NCBI RefSeq assembly: GCF_018320785.1
Contig: NC_054868.1
Span: forward strand, 45,825,874-45,889,873
Source of the DNA: Cheilinus undulatus
Taxonomy: Eukaryota > Chordata > Actinopteri > Labriformes > Labridae
Direction of reading: 5' to 3'
DNA: 64,000 bases
A program made the translations under genes and the position numbers. Under the pieces are notes generated by a model. That model had not been told where the DNA came from. It worked only from the letters and a program-made list of their open reading frames with translations, and made no database searches. This document shows, piece after piece, positions 1 through 12,800 of this stretch (within the stretch, counting starts at the first letter, position 1; every line of letters begins with the position of its first letter).

Positions 1-21
1 TGAGTGTATTTGTGTTTTAAC

Positions 22-2645
22 CTGGCGGATATAATGTGTGCCATAGGTCCCTATTAGCTGCCTGTACTGGGCCCTGGTTGAGGAGTTGTAATACAAGGGC
101 AGTGTTTCGATATCTCTGCTGAACTCACAGCTGAGGGGCGGTCTGCTCAAGACACGGTAACTAAAAACAGAAAACTTCATTCTATAAAATGTGTATTTTT
201 TTTAATTGTGAGAGCAAAAACAACAAACAGTACATGATAAAGACAAAGAATAACTTTACCTGTACTTGGCACAGGTGGCTGTGTGAGAGCTGAAGGTGTA
301 GCGGTCTTCTCTGTTCTTTGCTGTAGCAAAGTTATACACAGCAGAGCGTGTTCCCCCCACCACCTGGCCGAGCCACTTCCTCTCATCTAGTCCAGCCTGA
401 TAAAATTTAAGAGCTGCTTGAGTTTCTAACATATTTAACATTCAGTAGACTAAAGATAAGTAGAAATATTGTACAAAATTGTTCTCAGGTCAGATTTAAG
501 ATTAACATTTGTTGTATCAGATTTCTAATAGAAAGAAATCCCTCATGAAATAAGCCTGTAGTATTATGCCTGAACAACCCTGTCCACAGTTGCTGTCAAT
601 CAGTGATCGTGGACCCCGAATAGTTTATCAGTCTGTTTCAACGTCTTTTTCACTCTGTGTATGTTAATGACCATAAAGTATGATCATCACCTTTTCACAG
701 TGAAATGATAGGTCTTTTATCTGTTGTGATAACTTTGCTTGGCTAATCAAAGAAAAAATCCGAGTGTAGAATCAGACAAAACATGAATTTTGTCAATTGT
801 TTTCAAAAATAGCACATTGTTTTCATTGCTTTCATAAACAGCTGTAAAGGATTCTTACTTCCCAGTCACTGCTGTCCTGGTCGGTGTACGAGTCGACCAG
901 TGAGCTGTGGACACAAGAACATGAAACACTCAGCATGTTTTAAATAACATTAAAAAATATATAAATTTATAAATTTCTTCTTTCAACAGAGAAATTGAGC
1001 AGTATACAATTTCTCCTAAAACTTTGGAAAGAGTTACAAAGCAATCTCTAAGGCTCTTTGACTCCAGTGACCCAGGGGGAGCCATTATCCACAAATAGAG
1101 AGAACTTGGAACAGAGGTGGCACTTCCCAGAAGAGGCCCGTCAACAAAAATTACTCCAAGAGCACAATAACAGCTCATCCAGGGGGTCACAAAAGAACCC
1201 AGAACATCATCTAAAGGTCTGTAGGCCTCACCTGACTCCATTAAGGCCAGTGCTCATGATTCAACAATAGCAAAGAGACTGGGCAAAAATGGCGTCTGTG
1301 GGGTAGTTCCAAGGCCAAAGAGAACACAAAGGCTCATCTCAAATTCACCTGAAAACATCCTGATGATGCCCAAAACGTTTGGGAAAATATTCTGTAGACT
1401 AATGACACATAGTTGAGCTGGCATAAAACTAACATTTCATAAGGGAGCATCGTGCCAACAGTAAAATATAGTGGTGGTAATATAATGGTCTGTTTTGCTG
1501 CTTGAGGACCTGGATAACTTGCCCTAATTCATGGAAACATGAATTCTGCTCTCGACCAGAGAATGTCTAACCATTGGTTCATGACCTCATGCTTAAGCAC
1601 ACTTGAATTATGCAGCAGGACAATGATCCAAAACCAATCAAGTCCAGCTCTGAATGGCTTTAAAAAGAAACCCAAAATGATGGTTTTGAAGTGGCCTAGT
1701 CAAAGTCTAGACTTGAATAAGATAAGATAAGATAAGATAATTATTTCCCCTTGTGGGACTAATAAAGGAATATCTTATCTTATCTTAATCCAATTGAGAT
1801 GCTATGCTGCAAATGCTTGCAGTTGTTGCCACCAAGGGACGCATTAACATTTATTGGTTTAGGGCAAATCACTTTTCACATAGGGCAGGCAGGTTTAGAT
1901 GGCTTTTTTGTACTAAATAAAATCATCATTTAAAAACTGAAAAAAATCACATGTTCTCATAGGTTTAATACAGGGAATGACTATGATTTATCACAGATTA
2001 CCTGACAGAGGTGTGCATACTGCTTTGGAGTTGATCGTTGCAGCGGCTGAATGTGTGCCAGTCCAGTGCAGAGGCTGGTATCTGAAAACAAAATGAAAAC
2101 AACATGACTCATTGATAAAACAATGAGTTCATCAATCAGCAGGTGGAAATACTTTGTCCATGATCCGATAGCATGAAAAAGATTTAACCCAACAAACTCT
2201 TAAATAATCCTTTTATCATGTAAATAACTGTGATGCTATTGAGTTAAAGGAGTGTCTCTCTAATTTGTTTTGAGACCACTGAAATGCATGAAAAAGAGTT
2301 TGAAATACATTGTCGTATTCAGTGTTTTTCCTGCAAAACGTTAGGAAATCTTTGTGTTTTTCTGTTTTAATTTACCTTCTGTAAAATGTTGCCCTGCAGT
2401 GGATTAGGGCAAAGTGTACATTGGCCCTCTGGGGTCAGGTAGTTGTTCACATTAATAACGTAGGCTCCTTTGCGTTGCAGGGTGACCACATCGAAGCCCT
2501 CTCCTACCAGATTGTGTCCTGGTACAAATGGCGCAGATATACACTGGCTGCGGGTCCCAGTCTGACAGGAGAGGACAGGGGAGGCGAAGGACAGGAAGAG
2601 AAGGAGGCTCAGGTAGAAAAGGCGTGGGGGTGAAAAGGAGAGCAT
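22..2645 (-). CDS. prf1-like: Perforin-1-like gene, copy A (partial; 3' exons beyond left edge)
   Basis: Pore-forming effector of the MACPF/perforin family, expected in cytotoxic-cell granules and secreted onto target membranes. Coding exons in transcript order: 2645-2376, 2081-2002, 904-859, 396-260 and 160-22. All have AG/GT borders and join in one frame (672 nt). Exon 1 gives a hydrophobic signal peptide ending near VLSC, then the motif [15 protein letters not shown]. Exon 2 carries the LDWxxFSRC stretch. Exon 5 contains the MACPF signature [10 protein letters not shown]. The start is the ATG that aligns with copies B and C; a more upstream ATG at 2705 lies before a likely 5' UTR splice acceptor (exon start 2653). 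The later MACPF exons and the C2 domain lie left of base 1. Intron 2 (between exons 2 and 3) holds a decayed Tc1-like element. Intact as far as seen; whether the missing end is intact is unknown. Confidence 0.9.
1050..1965 (+). mobile_element. Decayed Tc1-like transposon in perforin A intron 2
   Basis: Plus-strand sequence follows the usual Tc1-family order: an N-terminal part near 1058, GGACAATGATCC near 1619, then AGTGGCCTAGTCAAAGTC near 1690, and an A/T-rich arm with TAGGGCAGGCAGG. All frames are broken, so it is dead. The C-terminal part is split by a 68-bp insertion at 1719-1786. Confidence 0.75.
1719..1786. mobile_element. 68-bp fold-back insertion inside the Tc1-like copy
   Basis: Starts with AAGAT-type pentamer repeats and ends with their reverse complement (ATCTT repeats). 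The core is TTTCCCCTTGTGGGACTAAT, the motif seen at many teleost LINE or short-element 3' ends. AAT occurs on both sides (1716-1718 and 1787-1789). Removing one AAT and the insert restores the expected ACTTGAATCCAATTGAG, so this looks like a clean insertion with a 3-bp target duplication. Confidence 0.65.
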
Positions 2646-2952
2646 GACTGGAGCTGAAGACAAAGATTTCAGAGACAGAGATGAAGAGGGGTTAAAGGTG
2701 AGCATAGCTTTGTCTGTGTTGTTTTAATCTGTTTAACTGATAAAAACTGAAAATTGGCCATCTATAATTTCTGGCCACGAACAAAACATCAGTAATCAAA
2801 GATAATTATAGATAAACAGTAGTCATATTTTCATGTGATACATTTGGTCTTTGTGCACAATGGAAATCCTCTATGGCAGATTTTCTTATTGTTTCCTTAA
2901 GGGCTGCTCAGTAAATTACAAGTTTATTATTATTGCAATTTCCACTATAAAG

Positions 2953-3105
2953 CAGTATACAGGGCATTCAGAAAGTATTCAGACCCTCTTCTTTTTTTTA
3001 CATTTTTCCCATGTTGAAACCTGCTGCTACAGTGTAAATATTTTTTAATTCTCATTAATCTACACTTAGTACCTCAGCATACAAAGGGAAGACAGAATTT
3101 TGGAG
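2953..3105 (+). mobile_element. Tc1-like terminal fragment
   Basis: Begins CAGGGCATTCAGAAAGTATT and continues TCAGACCCTCTT, then CTCATTAATCTACAC and GACAGAATTTTGGAG. This is a recognisable end of a teleost Tc1-like family. No transposase remains. It lies in the first intron of perforin A. Confidence 0.6.
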
Positions 3106-3920
3106 GTTTTTGCATCACTGTGGCTGCAGGGAAATGCTGCAGTGCCTTAACCAAGTTTGTTAGAAGGGACAATAAAGCATGAGATTAATTGCACTTAAAA
3201 AATATTAGTGCACTAGTTGTGGACCTTAAAACAAGACAATCCTCGATTAATCTTGACAGCCCTAAGAAACAAATACAAAATAGGGAAAGTAGCAAGGAGT
3301 GGCTCACCGTATTTTCAGGTGCAGTTTCTGGAACACCAAGGCAATGAAGATGACGTTTCTTGTGCAACCCTGCTGAAAGTGTCAGATATGCTGTGGGTCT
3401 AAATAAACCTACATACCAAGAGAATAACTGTTTAATGAGCACTGGTCAGTTTCAGATTAAATAGAAGAACCCACCAACATTTACAACTTTGTTTAGATAA
3501 ACATTAAACACTACTCACCTTTTACAGCTTGTCTTATCTAACACACGTTGCACACAGCTTTCCAACTCTCATGGTGCTGTGATGATTTACAGTCCTTGTT
3601 GAGTGATGCCAAGCAGGAAACATGAGTGCTGTCTCTGATCAATACACATTTGTGTGCTGTAATAGAACTTAATGAGGGTTTCTGTTTGTATTAACTCAGG
3701 TCATTTTACTCTCAAAAAACAGCAAAATGACAAACAAAAGCTAGAGAAACAGCTAAATATGGACTGGATGAAAGAGTATCAGGGGCTTAAAGAAACAGTG
3801 GATATAAACTACATATGGTGGAAGATGTCAAATGGGCTGTTGGTTTAAATAAATCCAAATACCAAGAGAGTGATTGTTCAGCCCTCCGGTATTTTGATGC
3901 ATTATTTTGGTTTAATATGT

Positions 3921-3938
3921 TTATGTGTGTGTGTGTGT
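3921..3938. repeat. (TG)n microsatellite
   Basis: Short TG dinucleotide run immediately before a Tc1-like terminal arm. Confidence 0.7.
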
Positions 3939-4320
3939 ACAGTCATGGACAAAAGTATTGTCACCCCTGGAATTTTTCCAGATAAAACACCGTTTCTCCA
4001 AGAAATGGTTGCATTTGCAAATGTTTTTGGTATACACGTTTATTTCCTTTGTGTACATTGGAACAGCACAAAAACACAAAAGAAAAAAAGCCAAAATTGA
4101 CATAATTTTACACAAAACTCAAAAAATGAGCTGGAAAAAGTTATTTGCACCCTTTTAAAACTGTGGGAAAAACATTTTATTTCAAGCATGTGATGCTCGT
4201 TTAAACTCACCTGTAGCAGTAACAGGTGCTGGCAGTTTAGAAATCACACCTGAAGCCAGTTAGAATGTATAAAAGTTGACTTCAGACCTGATCAAAACCA
4301 CCAAATATTTAATTATATTC
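3939..4320 (+). mobile_element. Tc1-like 5' arm, solo fragment
   Basis: Starts TACAGTCATGGACAAAAGTA and continues with TTTTTCCAGATAAAACACC, GGTATACACG and AAGCATGTGATGCTCGTTTA. This is the arm of a Tc1 family in which this terminal motif precedes the transposase. It breaks off before the coding part. Confidence 0.7.
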
Positions 4321-4782
4321 AGGATTTTAACCCTTTAAATACCAGTTTGAATTCATTGAGTCACTGTTTTATATGAAAACCACACACAAAAAAATGAGTC
4401 ATTTTCCATATAATACATGATGGAGGGCTGAGATTTTTTTTTTTTTTCAAATTAAAGACTTGGATATGTCAAAGATCAGCAACAAAATTGATCTGATGCA
4501 TGATTAGTTTTTTTGTACTGCCTGATTTCAAACTTTCTCCAAAATAAGCCATTTAGTGACAAAAATGTCCCATTTACTCCCATTATAATCTTGTTTTTTA
4601 ATCTCTGAGCCATAGCAGAATAAAACCATAAATTTTGAAGAAAAAAAATGTAATTGATCTTTTTAAGTATACAGACCTTGATGGCACTATTTTCCCATTT
4701 TAAGTCTGTGCATGAAATACATGTCATTTCTTAATGGGGAAATGGCTATAAAATATACTTTAGTAATGGGATTTCCCATCCA

Positions 4783-4862
4783 TCCATTTTCTATACCGCT
4801 TATCCCGTTGGGGGTCACGGGGGTGCTGGAGCCTATCCCAGCTGTCATTGGGTGAGAGGCGG
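4783..4862 (-). mobile_element. RTE-type LINE/SINE tail fragment
   Basis: Contains CATCCATCCATTTTCTATAC, GGGTCACGGGGGTGCTGGAG and CCTATCCCAGCTGTCATTGG, a very widespread teleost RTE-associated 3' sequence. Only about 80 bp remains. The strand is inferred. Confidence 0.6.
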
Positions 4863-5960
4863 GGTAGTAATGGGATTTTTCACTTTTTAAAAAAAAGTTG
4901 TAAATGAGCATCAGATGTATTCTATGATCAACTTTATTTGACGTTTTTCAACAATTTGGTGGATTGAAATCAATAATCAAAGTCAGGACTGAAGTTGATT
5001 AAAAGATTAAAGCCACAGAAAAGTGGAAAATATTCATCTATAATATTTTCATAGCAGTTTTCATGAGAGGACATTTTTGTCTACGTATGGCTATAGGGTC
5101 GTAAATTTGTATAGAGTAAACTGTAGGTCTTTGAAATTTGAAATTTCAAAATTTATCAAGAAAACAACCTTCCTATAAAAATGTGCCCCATTTTCAGCAA
5201 CACAGACAAAATGATCAGAAAATGAAATTGAAGTACCCACCACCATTTACAAATTTGTTTAGATAAACATTAAACACTACTCACATTTTACAGCTTCTAA
5301 TTCAGATTTGTTTACATGTTTTATCTTAAGCACATTGCTTGGGGCTTTCGAATTCTCATGGTGCTGTGATAATTTACAGTCCCTGCTGAGTGATGCCAAG
5401 CAGAACACCTTGATTGGAGCCCACTTGTGATAAATTAAATTTGTTGGACATAATTTGGGAAGGCTTGTACTTCTCTACAGAAGGCCTCACAGCAGACAAT
5501 GCCTGTGAGGGCAAAACTAAGCCTGCAGAGCTAAGAGACAGGACTGTTGCAAGGCATAGATCTGGGAGGGCTAAAATGATGGTCACTCTCACTGAGCTTC
5601 AGAGATCCTGTGTGGAGATGGGACAAAGTTCCGGTGGGACAACCATCACTGCAGCCATCCACGGATCTGAGCTTTATGGCAGAATAGCTGGACGGAAGCC
5701 TCTCTTGCACAACACATGAAAGCACTCTTGGCTTTCACATGGAGTTCTCTGCAAACTTCCAACGTTCAAGTTGGAGGGCTACTAAGGAAAAAGATTGGGA
5801 ACCGCTGATTTGAACCTCAATCATGACCTTTATTAAAAGAGAATACTAAATCAACCAGTCTTGCTCCTTTTTTGATCCTTTTAATCATTTTCCAACATCA
5901 GCAGCAAAAGCTTCCCGTGTTACTAAATTGTAAATCTGATCTGTGATTCATATTTTGTAC

Positions 5961-6055
5961 CTGTTTGAAAAAGCTCCAAGTGTTGATGCTGCTGCTCCAC
6001 CTCCAGTCATAAAAATCCAAACCAGCCAGGGATAAAGTTAATGCTTTTAGCAGAG
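5961..6055 (-). other. 5' UTR exon 1 of perforin copy A (predicted)
   Basis: A non-coding stretch ending in a splice donor (GT at 5960-5959) that aligns with the equivalent leader exon of perforin copy C at 32509. Both carry the run CTGGTTTG.ATTTT followed by a GAGCA-rich segment. The 5' end is not defined and no clear TATA box is visible. It would splice to the acceptor just upstream of the coding start (exon from 2653). The long first intron contains Tc1-like and LINE debris. Confidence 0.5.
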
Positions 6056-6680
6056 ATAAGGAAAGGCTGGACCTTATCTTGATAGCATGTAGGGAAAACA
6101 GAGGGAGTAAAGGAAGTGATATAAAAAAAAACCTTTTCTGCCACTTGAATAAAATAATAAAAGCGAGGTAATTATATTCAGAAAAAAACATGGCGGAGAG
6201 CGAGCACGTGGGAGGGAGAGACCTGGAGTGCAGGTGCATGATTACAATGACATTAATGCATGCATCCTTTTTAGTCATTGTTGTGCTGATTGTATAAATG
6301 CTTGTTTGCTTACTATGGATTCACTATGAGTTATATTTTGCCATGAAATGCTAGCTCAATATAGGGCTGTGTTACATGACTTTTTATTATAAACATAGCA
6401 GTGTAGTACTGACATAATGCTTGATATCTCCTGTAATTATTGTTTTGCAGGCCACACATACTCTTAAAGTTGGCACACGGATGCTCAAGCTGCAAGCACA
6501 CTGGAAATGAGGGAGTTAAAGCAAGAAAGGTAAACTGTTTTACATTTGTTCTCACTATGACTCACCTCCCAGCACATCAGCCTTAACCTGGTCCACACTG
6601 CTAAAGCCCACAATGCGGATCGTCTCCTATAACTCCCCAAGCAATGTGTACAGTGTCATTTTTACCAGAATTTAACTTAA

Positions 6681-6855
6681 TGTTAGGTATACCCATTAAT
6701 ATGGTGCAAATATCTAAACAGCCAATCACATGGCAGCACTTATTACATTTAGGCATGTAGACATAGTAATATGCCGAATTGGGAACCAAGGGTCTGAATG
6801 AGTATTTAAGGGACTTGGAGCATGCCATGATTGCTCGTACCACACAAACTAGGCT
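6681..6855 (+). mobile_element. Tc1-like fragment (family 2)
   Basis: Shares CAATCACATGGCAGCA and the TTTAGGCATGTAGACAT motif with a teleost Tc1 family. The first motif recurs at 42479 in the ubl5 intron. It then passes through a degraded start of the transposase. Confidence 0.6.
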
Positions 6856-7002
6856 TTCGCTGTTGGTTTAATTTGTGATAAATTATCATAATGTGCAATG
6901 AATTTAAGCAATTTCGCAAGAAGGGTTCCCTCCAAAGGTCAGTGCTTTGTAGGGGTCCCTGCATGGTAAAGTTTAGTAACCCCTGTTCTGGATGGTATAC
7001 AG

Positions 7003-7200
7003 CCCCAATTCCAAAAAAGTTGGGGTGCTGTGTAAAAGGTAGATAAAAACAGAATGCAATGATTTGCAAATCTCATAAACCCATATCTTATTAATCATAT
7101 GACATAAATAACTTACAAGATGTTGAAACTGAGACATTTTATCAGTTCATGAAAATATAAGTTAATTTTGATTGTGATGGCAGCAACACCTCAAAATAAG
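7003..7200 (+). mobile_element. Tc1/mariner terminal inverted repeat arm (CCCCAATTCC family)
   Basis: CCCCAATTCCAAAAAAGTTG, then AATGCAATGATTTGCAAATC. It is clearly the same family as the arms at 15846 and, inverted, at 19107. Solo arm here. Confidence 0.75.
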
Positions 7201-7465
7201 AGAAGAAGATATACAAAAAAAAAAACAGATTCTATGCGCGTAAATAAACTTGCAGAGATTTGAAGGAGTTTTACAGCGACAGAACAAGGCCTGGTCTTTT
7301 TTTGGAACCATGGCACAAACCACTGTTGTGCAATGATGGGCATTAACTTTGTAATGCTTAAAGCTTGTAAAGTCAAGTTAAACTGAGGGTTATCTTCCAA
7401 TTTACACACAGTATCAAACCTTCACTAAGGGTTTGAGCTGTCACTGGAGAAAGCATCATTGCAAA

Positions 7466-8045
7466 AATTAAAGAAATCAGTTTAGACTTGAGAAAAAGAA
7501 TTGTTGATGCTCACAAAGCAAGAGGATGTACAAAGTTGTCACTGCATTCTCAAGTGTCAAGAACTGGAGTGAAAAGTATCATCAAGAAACAGTCTTGACC
7601 AAGCCTGGCAGAGGCTGGAAAATACAGATTTAAAACTCTGGAAAGAAAACTAGTGAGAGATGTGTCTAAAGACCCCAGAAGAACTGCCAAGACATTAGTG
7701 AAGGACTTAGCCAAGTGCACTGTGATGGACCAAGAAAAACTCCACTTCTGCAGAAGAAACACCTTCAAGTTAGACTGAAGTATGCTAAGGACAACTTGGA
7801 GAAGAATTATGAATACTGGAAGCTCATCCTTTGGTCAGATAAGACCAAACAAGAGCTCTTTGATCATAGAGACGTTGCTTGTGTTTGGAGAAGGAAGGGA
7901 GAGGTGTATAACCCAGAGAACACCATCCCCACACCGTGGAACATGATGGTGAGAGTATTATGATGTAGGGATGCTTCAGTGTGTCTGGAACTGGGAATCT
8001 CGTAGAGGTGGAAGGAATCATGAAGACAGAAGGATATATAAAGCC
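7466..8045 (+). mobile_element. Tc1-like transposase remnant
   Basis: The plus strand encodes pieces typical of Tc1 transposases. A helix-turn-helix portion lies near 7490-7660, then LKYAKDNLEKNYEYWKLILW and SDKTKQELFDHR around 7770-7865, and a WRRKGEVYNPENT box. A deletion removed the middle and stops interrupt it. Confidence 0.75.
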
Positions 8046-9560
8046 AACTTTCCCAGATATTCTAGTTTTTGTTTTGGGTGCCTAGATTACTGAGTATGAC
8101 TGTGTTGTTATTAGAAGTAACACATTCTGTTTAGCTCAATTTAATCTGCATCTACATATATTTTTGGCCACTAGTAGGGTGTGGGTCTGTTAACCAGGTA
8201 AGGGGCTTACTTTCATGTCGGTCCACACCAAAACACTCTTTCAAGCGACCTGACTATCACAAAATTTTACTAAACCCCTGAAAGTCTGCAGTTTGGCGTT
8301 GTTGGTGTTCTACAGGGGTCTCTGAAACAACTCAGACTTAAAACATTTATTCAGACCAAAGCTAATATCAAGAATTAATCTGATCTATTGTTAAGGCAAG
8401 CTGTTGTCAATTTTTCAGTAGGAGCATAGGCTTTTAACCCATTCTTATAGCATGTAATTACCTTGCCAGCTGGCTTTGTTAGGTCTTTATCTTGTTTTTA
8501 AACATCAACTGGAGCCCCTATATATAATTTTACATTAGCTTCAAGACACTGTCTGCATTTGGAAATAAACTTATTTATTTATTAAGTCCTTGAGAAGTTG
8601 CTGGCCATAGTTGCTTTAAAGTTAACCTTTCAGTAAACAATAAAAATGCATCATCGATCAGACATAACAGCTTTTTATCCCTTTATTATCTAAATGTGGC
8701 CCCATCACCAAAATACAGAAACAGTGACAAAAAAGAACAAACACCAGTACTAAGTAATATAATTTCATACAGTGGTAAAAACTAAACAACTAAGCTGAGA
8801 TTGAGGCTAAGTACTACAGATGCATGATATTGATTTTGGAAACATTTGATTCTATAGTAAATGATAGATTCTTTTTCATTATTTCATAAAAAAGTTTAAA
8901 GCTAGATTCTTTGTTTTTATTACATGTACATTTTATCCTCCTGAGACCCTGCATGTATGTATGAAGACATCACATTTGTGGCTTTCAAATTCTGCTGATT
9001 TTTTTTGGATAATTATTCCAGAATTTCCTTAGAAGTTTCAGCATTTTTCTTAGAAAGGGGAGGAAGTTTCTTTGAAATTTTTAGGAACATTCTTTGTATA
9101 ATTTTCTTTTCATTTTGAAGTTTGATTTAAAGTTCTTGTAGGGGGATTTGCTTTTAAAATTTCAGGTACTTTCCTGTTCAAAAACAAGGCTTAGGTTTTA
9201 TGCAAATCAGGCCACACTTATCCCAAATAAGTGGGAGAAAAAATGGTCTCTCAAGTCTCAGGAGGATATGTAAAATGTATTTTTAACCACGATAGTAAAC
9301 CCAAACTACATCTGCCTCTCTGAGAGTGACAAACAGCGCTGTAACAAGTTGCTGACACTGAGCACTGTAGAGCACAAAATAAAGAAAAAAAGTTACCCCT
9401 TACATGGAGCTCAAACTTTCAAGTAACCACACCATTATGTACAGCAGAGATATTGTCTTAAATATAAACAAATCTTCCTATCTGTATATACTTTAATTAA
9501 TATTATAAGCTATATTCTGCAAACACCAATAATACCCTGTATTGTGTATTATTTATTATG

Positions 9561-9659
9561 ACGTGTGCTGCTGACCTCTTGGTCAGGTCACCCTTGTGAA
9601 AGAGATTTCGGTCTCAATGGGTTTTATCTGGTTAAATAAAGGTTAAATAAATAAAAACC
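9561..9659 (+). mobile_element. LINE 3' tail
   Basis: GACCTCTTGGTCAGGTCACC, then GGTTAAATAAAGGTTAAATAA: the 3' end of a common teleost LINE with its simple-repeat tail. A related, more decayed tail lies at 44471-44545. Confidence 0.6.
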
Positions 9660-9827
9660 ATGATTGTATTATGCAGCCCTATTAAGCTCTGAAAGGAACT
9701 AGTGTAATAGTAGTTTCAAAAAACCTGTTAGAATGCGATGTTCATTATATTGCAGGAATGTAATCATAACCATTTTCATGCAGGCTATCAAGATTTTTAA
9801 TAGATCATGCCACCCAGAATGCATTTC

Positions 9828-12800
9828 TCACTGTGGAGATGGTTTGTACAGGTTACATTTTTCTCCAGTCAAGTGGCGGTCGCAGGTCAGAGTGTACCGT
9901 ATCTCCACACCTCCTCTCTTTGCTGGACAGGTGTATGTGTGCGTCCCCTGTGTCAGGTACCTCATACATGATCCCAAAAGGTCGTCACTGCGCCGGTCTT
10001 CATCCCAGACTTGAATCGTCAGACCCAAACGTGTGTCCACCTTTATGAATTAAGGAGAGAAGTTACAGTTCACTCATTTGAAGCCAACAAAACTTGTTGT
10101 TATGTTGTTGTTCTACACCAGAAGATTCAAACCACTCATTAGCAAGAAGAATAAGGAGGAACAGGCTGGAATTTGCTAAAAAAAAAAAAAAAAAAAAAGT
10201 GTAGGGACAAGTCTCAAAAATTTAGGGACAAAGTTTTATGGACTGATGAGACAAAGATGGACCCTTACCAAAGTGATGGAAAGTTTGGAGAAAGAAAGGA
10301 TCTGCTCATGATCCCAAACATATAAGCTCATTTGTGAAACACAGTGGAGGAAATGTCACGGTTTGGGCTTGCATGGCTTCTTCTGGGACAGACTCATTAA
10401 TCTTCTTTGAAGATGTTACACATGATGGCAGCAAAATGAACTCAGAATTCTACAAAAAAAATGTGTCTGCCAATTTAATGAAAGATGTAAACAAACTGAT
10501 TGGGAGATCCTTCATCATGCAGCAAGATAATGACCCAAAACACACTGTCAAAACAACAAAAAAGTTTGTCAGGGGCAAGAAATGGAAGGTTTTAGACTGG
10601 CCAAGTTAATCTCCAGACTTGAACCCTATAGAGCATGCGTTTAACCTGCTAAAGAGGAGACCAAAGGGAGTAACCCCCCAGTTCAAAGAACAACTGAAGG
10701 AGGCTGCAGTGAAAGCCTGGAACAGCATCACAAAAAAAGAATGTAAAAGTTTGATGATGACAGTGAGTCATGGGCTTAATGCAGTTGTTTCAAGCAAAAG
10801 ATTGACTGGGTCTCTGTCTCAGGTGAAGGAGTTCAAGTATCTTGGGGTCTTGTTCACAAGTGAGGGTAAAAGGGAGCATGAGATTGACAGACGGGTTGGT
10901 GCAGCAGTACAGTACAGTATTGTACAGGGTCAGCAAACTAAAAAGTTTTTGCAAAAACTTCTCCCATCTCTTTGGGACTGAGAATTAAAAAAATAATCAT
11001 CCTGTGGCAAAAGTCTTCAAAATATTCCCATTTTTACAAAAAAAGTCCCTGGGCTTTTGGAAGTATGAGCCACTACTTAAAGTGCAATGACTCTAAGGGG
11101 CACATCACAGCCTCTCTGTGTCTCTTTCTCTCTATTGTAAGTCAGCTTATTAGCACTCCAAGAATATTTCTTGGATTAAAGGACTAATGTCGCAGCAGGA
11201 CCTTGAAAAACTTTTCCTTGCATTTATCTTTAGTTGAGTTGACTACTGTAACAGTATCTTTACTGGTCTGCCTAAAAAGTCAATCAGACAGCTGCAGCTG
11301 ATCCAGAATGCTGCTGCTCGAGTCCTCACCAAGACCAACAGAGTGGACCATATCACTCCTGTTCTGAGGTCTCTACACTGGCTCCCTGTCTCTCAGAGAG
11401 TAGCCTTTAAGATCCTCCTGTTATCTTATAAAACACTGAATGATTTAGGCCCAAAATACATCAGAGACCTTGTAGTCCAGTATGAACCATCCAGACCACT
11501 TAGGTCTGGGAACAAACTCCCAGAAAACATCAGGTCTGCTGAAAGTCTGAGCTCTTTTAAATCAAGGTTGAAGACACACCTGTTCACTGCTGCCTTTGAT
11601 TAAAACACTGTATCATTTTTCAAATTTTCGATTTCAACTAGAACTCTGCTCTGTAACTTTTACTTTCATGTCTTTGTCTTTATCTTTTGTGGGTTTTATT
11701 TGCTGTTTTTAATCACTTTGTTAATTTCTTTTTTCTTTTACAATTTTTTATTGTCTTTTTTTTCCATTTGTCAATGTATTTTAATGTCCTGTGTGACGCA
11801 CTTTGTATTGCCTTGTTGCTGAAATGTACTATACAAATAAACTTGCCTTGCCTTGCCTTATGAGTCATTCAGACCCTCCTCTGTAGTTTATATGTCTGTA
11901 CACGAGTGCTGACAATGTGCACAGTAGTGGTTACTGGTTTGAATTTAATCTTTAAAGATCTTGGAAAGTCAGCCAAGTTTCAGACTTGCTAGAAAACGCT
12001 CTGTAAGAGATTTGAAGGGTTAGTGTCATTAGAATAGCACAACTGAGCGCTTTCAGAGGAAAAAAAATTGGAATTCGTTATGATTTACGGTTCAAAAGTG
12101 ATTTAACTTTGAATAGCATGTCTCTTCTTGTCATATACAACAACACTGTCTCTGGAGGATTAAGCAGATTCTACAGGAAATTATTAGTACTGACCTGGTC
12201 CACGTTAAAATGGGAGTTCCAGTAAGGATAGTCCGATCTGATCATATGAGTTTTTTGTTGGAAGGAGCCATAAAATATCTTGGCATACCTGTTAATAATA
12301 AAAAAGACATTAAAAGCTAATAGCGATATTTTGTGTATGTTGCAGCATGTTTACAGTGCATCCCCCCTCAACAATGACTTGTACTCTACGTACGCTTCAG
12401 TCTTGCCCCATCTGTCTCCTTTCAGACGCCAGGCTCGAATGATGGTCACCTCCAGTGTTCCTCTCCAGGCCTGATACGGGCAGCAGTTGTGGTCCAGGTT
12501 AGGTTGACGCTGGCAGTAAGATTGTTTGGGTGTGCTGATGGCATTTTCTTTTAAGTAGTCTTCTGTGGCAGCCTTCAGTCCTGCCTTCTGTGCCCAGTGT
12601 GGCACCAGCTCATACAGCGGTCTCAGGGAATACTTGACAGCATCAGGGTGATCCTTGAGAGTTTTCAGCCAGTTTTTGAAGCCCAGGGAGTCATTGTGGG
12701 TGAGTGAAAACTCCCCCACCCAGCCGATGCCTCCCACCACCTCAGTCATGTGGTCTTGGAAACTGAAGCTGGATGAGGCAAAGGTGCTGTGGCTCTGGAG

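Noticed and set aside
2646-2705. Upstream ATG at 2705 as the perforin A start
   Set aside because: Copies B and C start at the position equal to 2645, and a splice acceptor (CTTCAG) lies between the two ATGs.
10334-10981. Active transposase
   Set aside because: The reading frame is interrupted within the SPDLNP box and the element lacks both ends.
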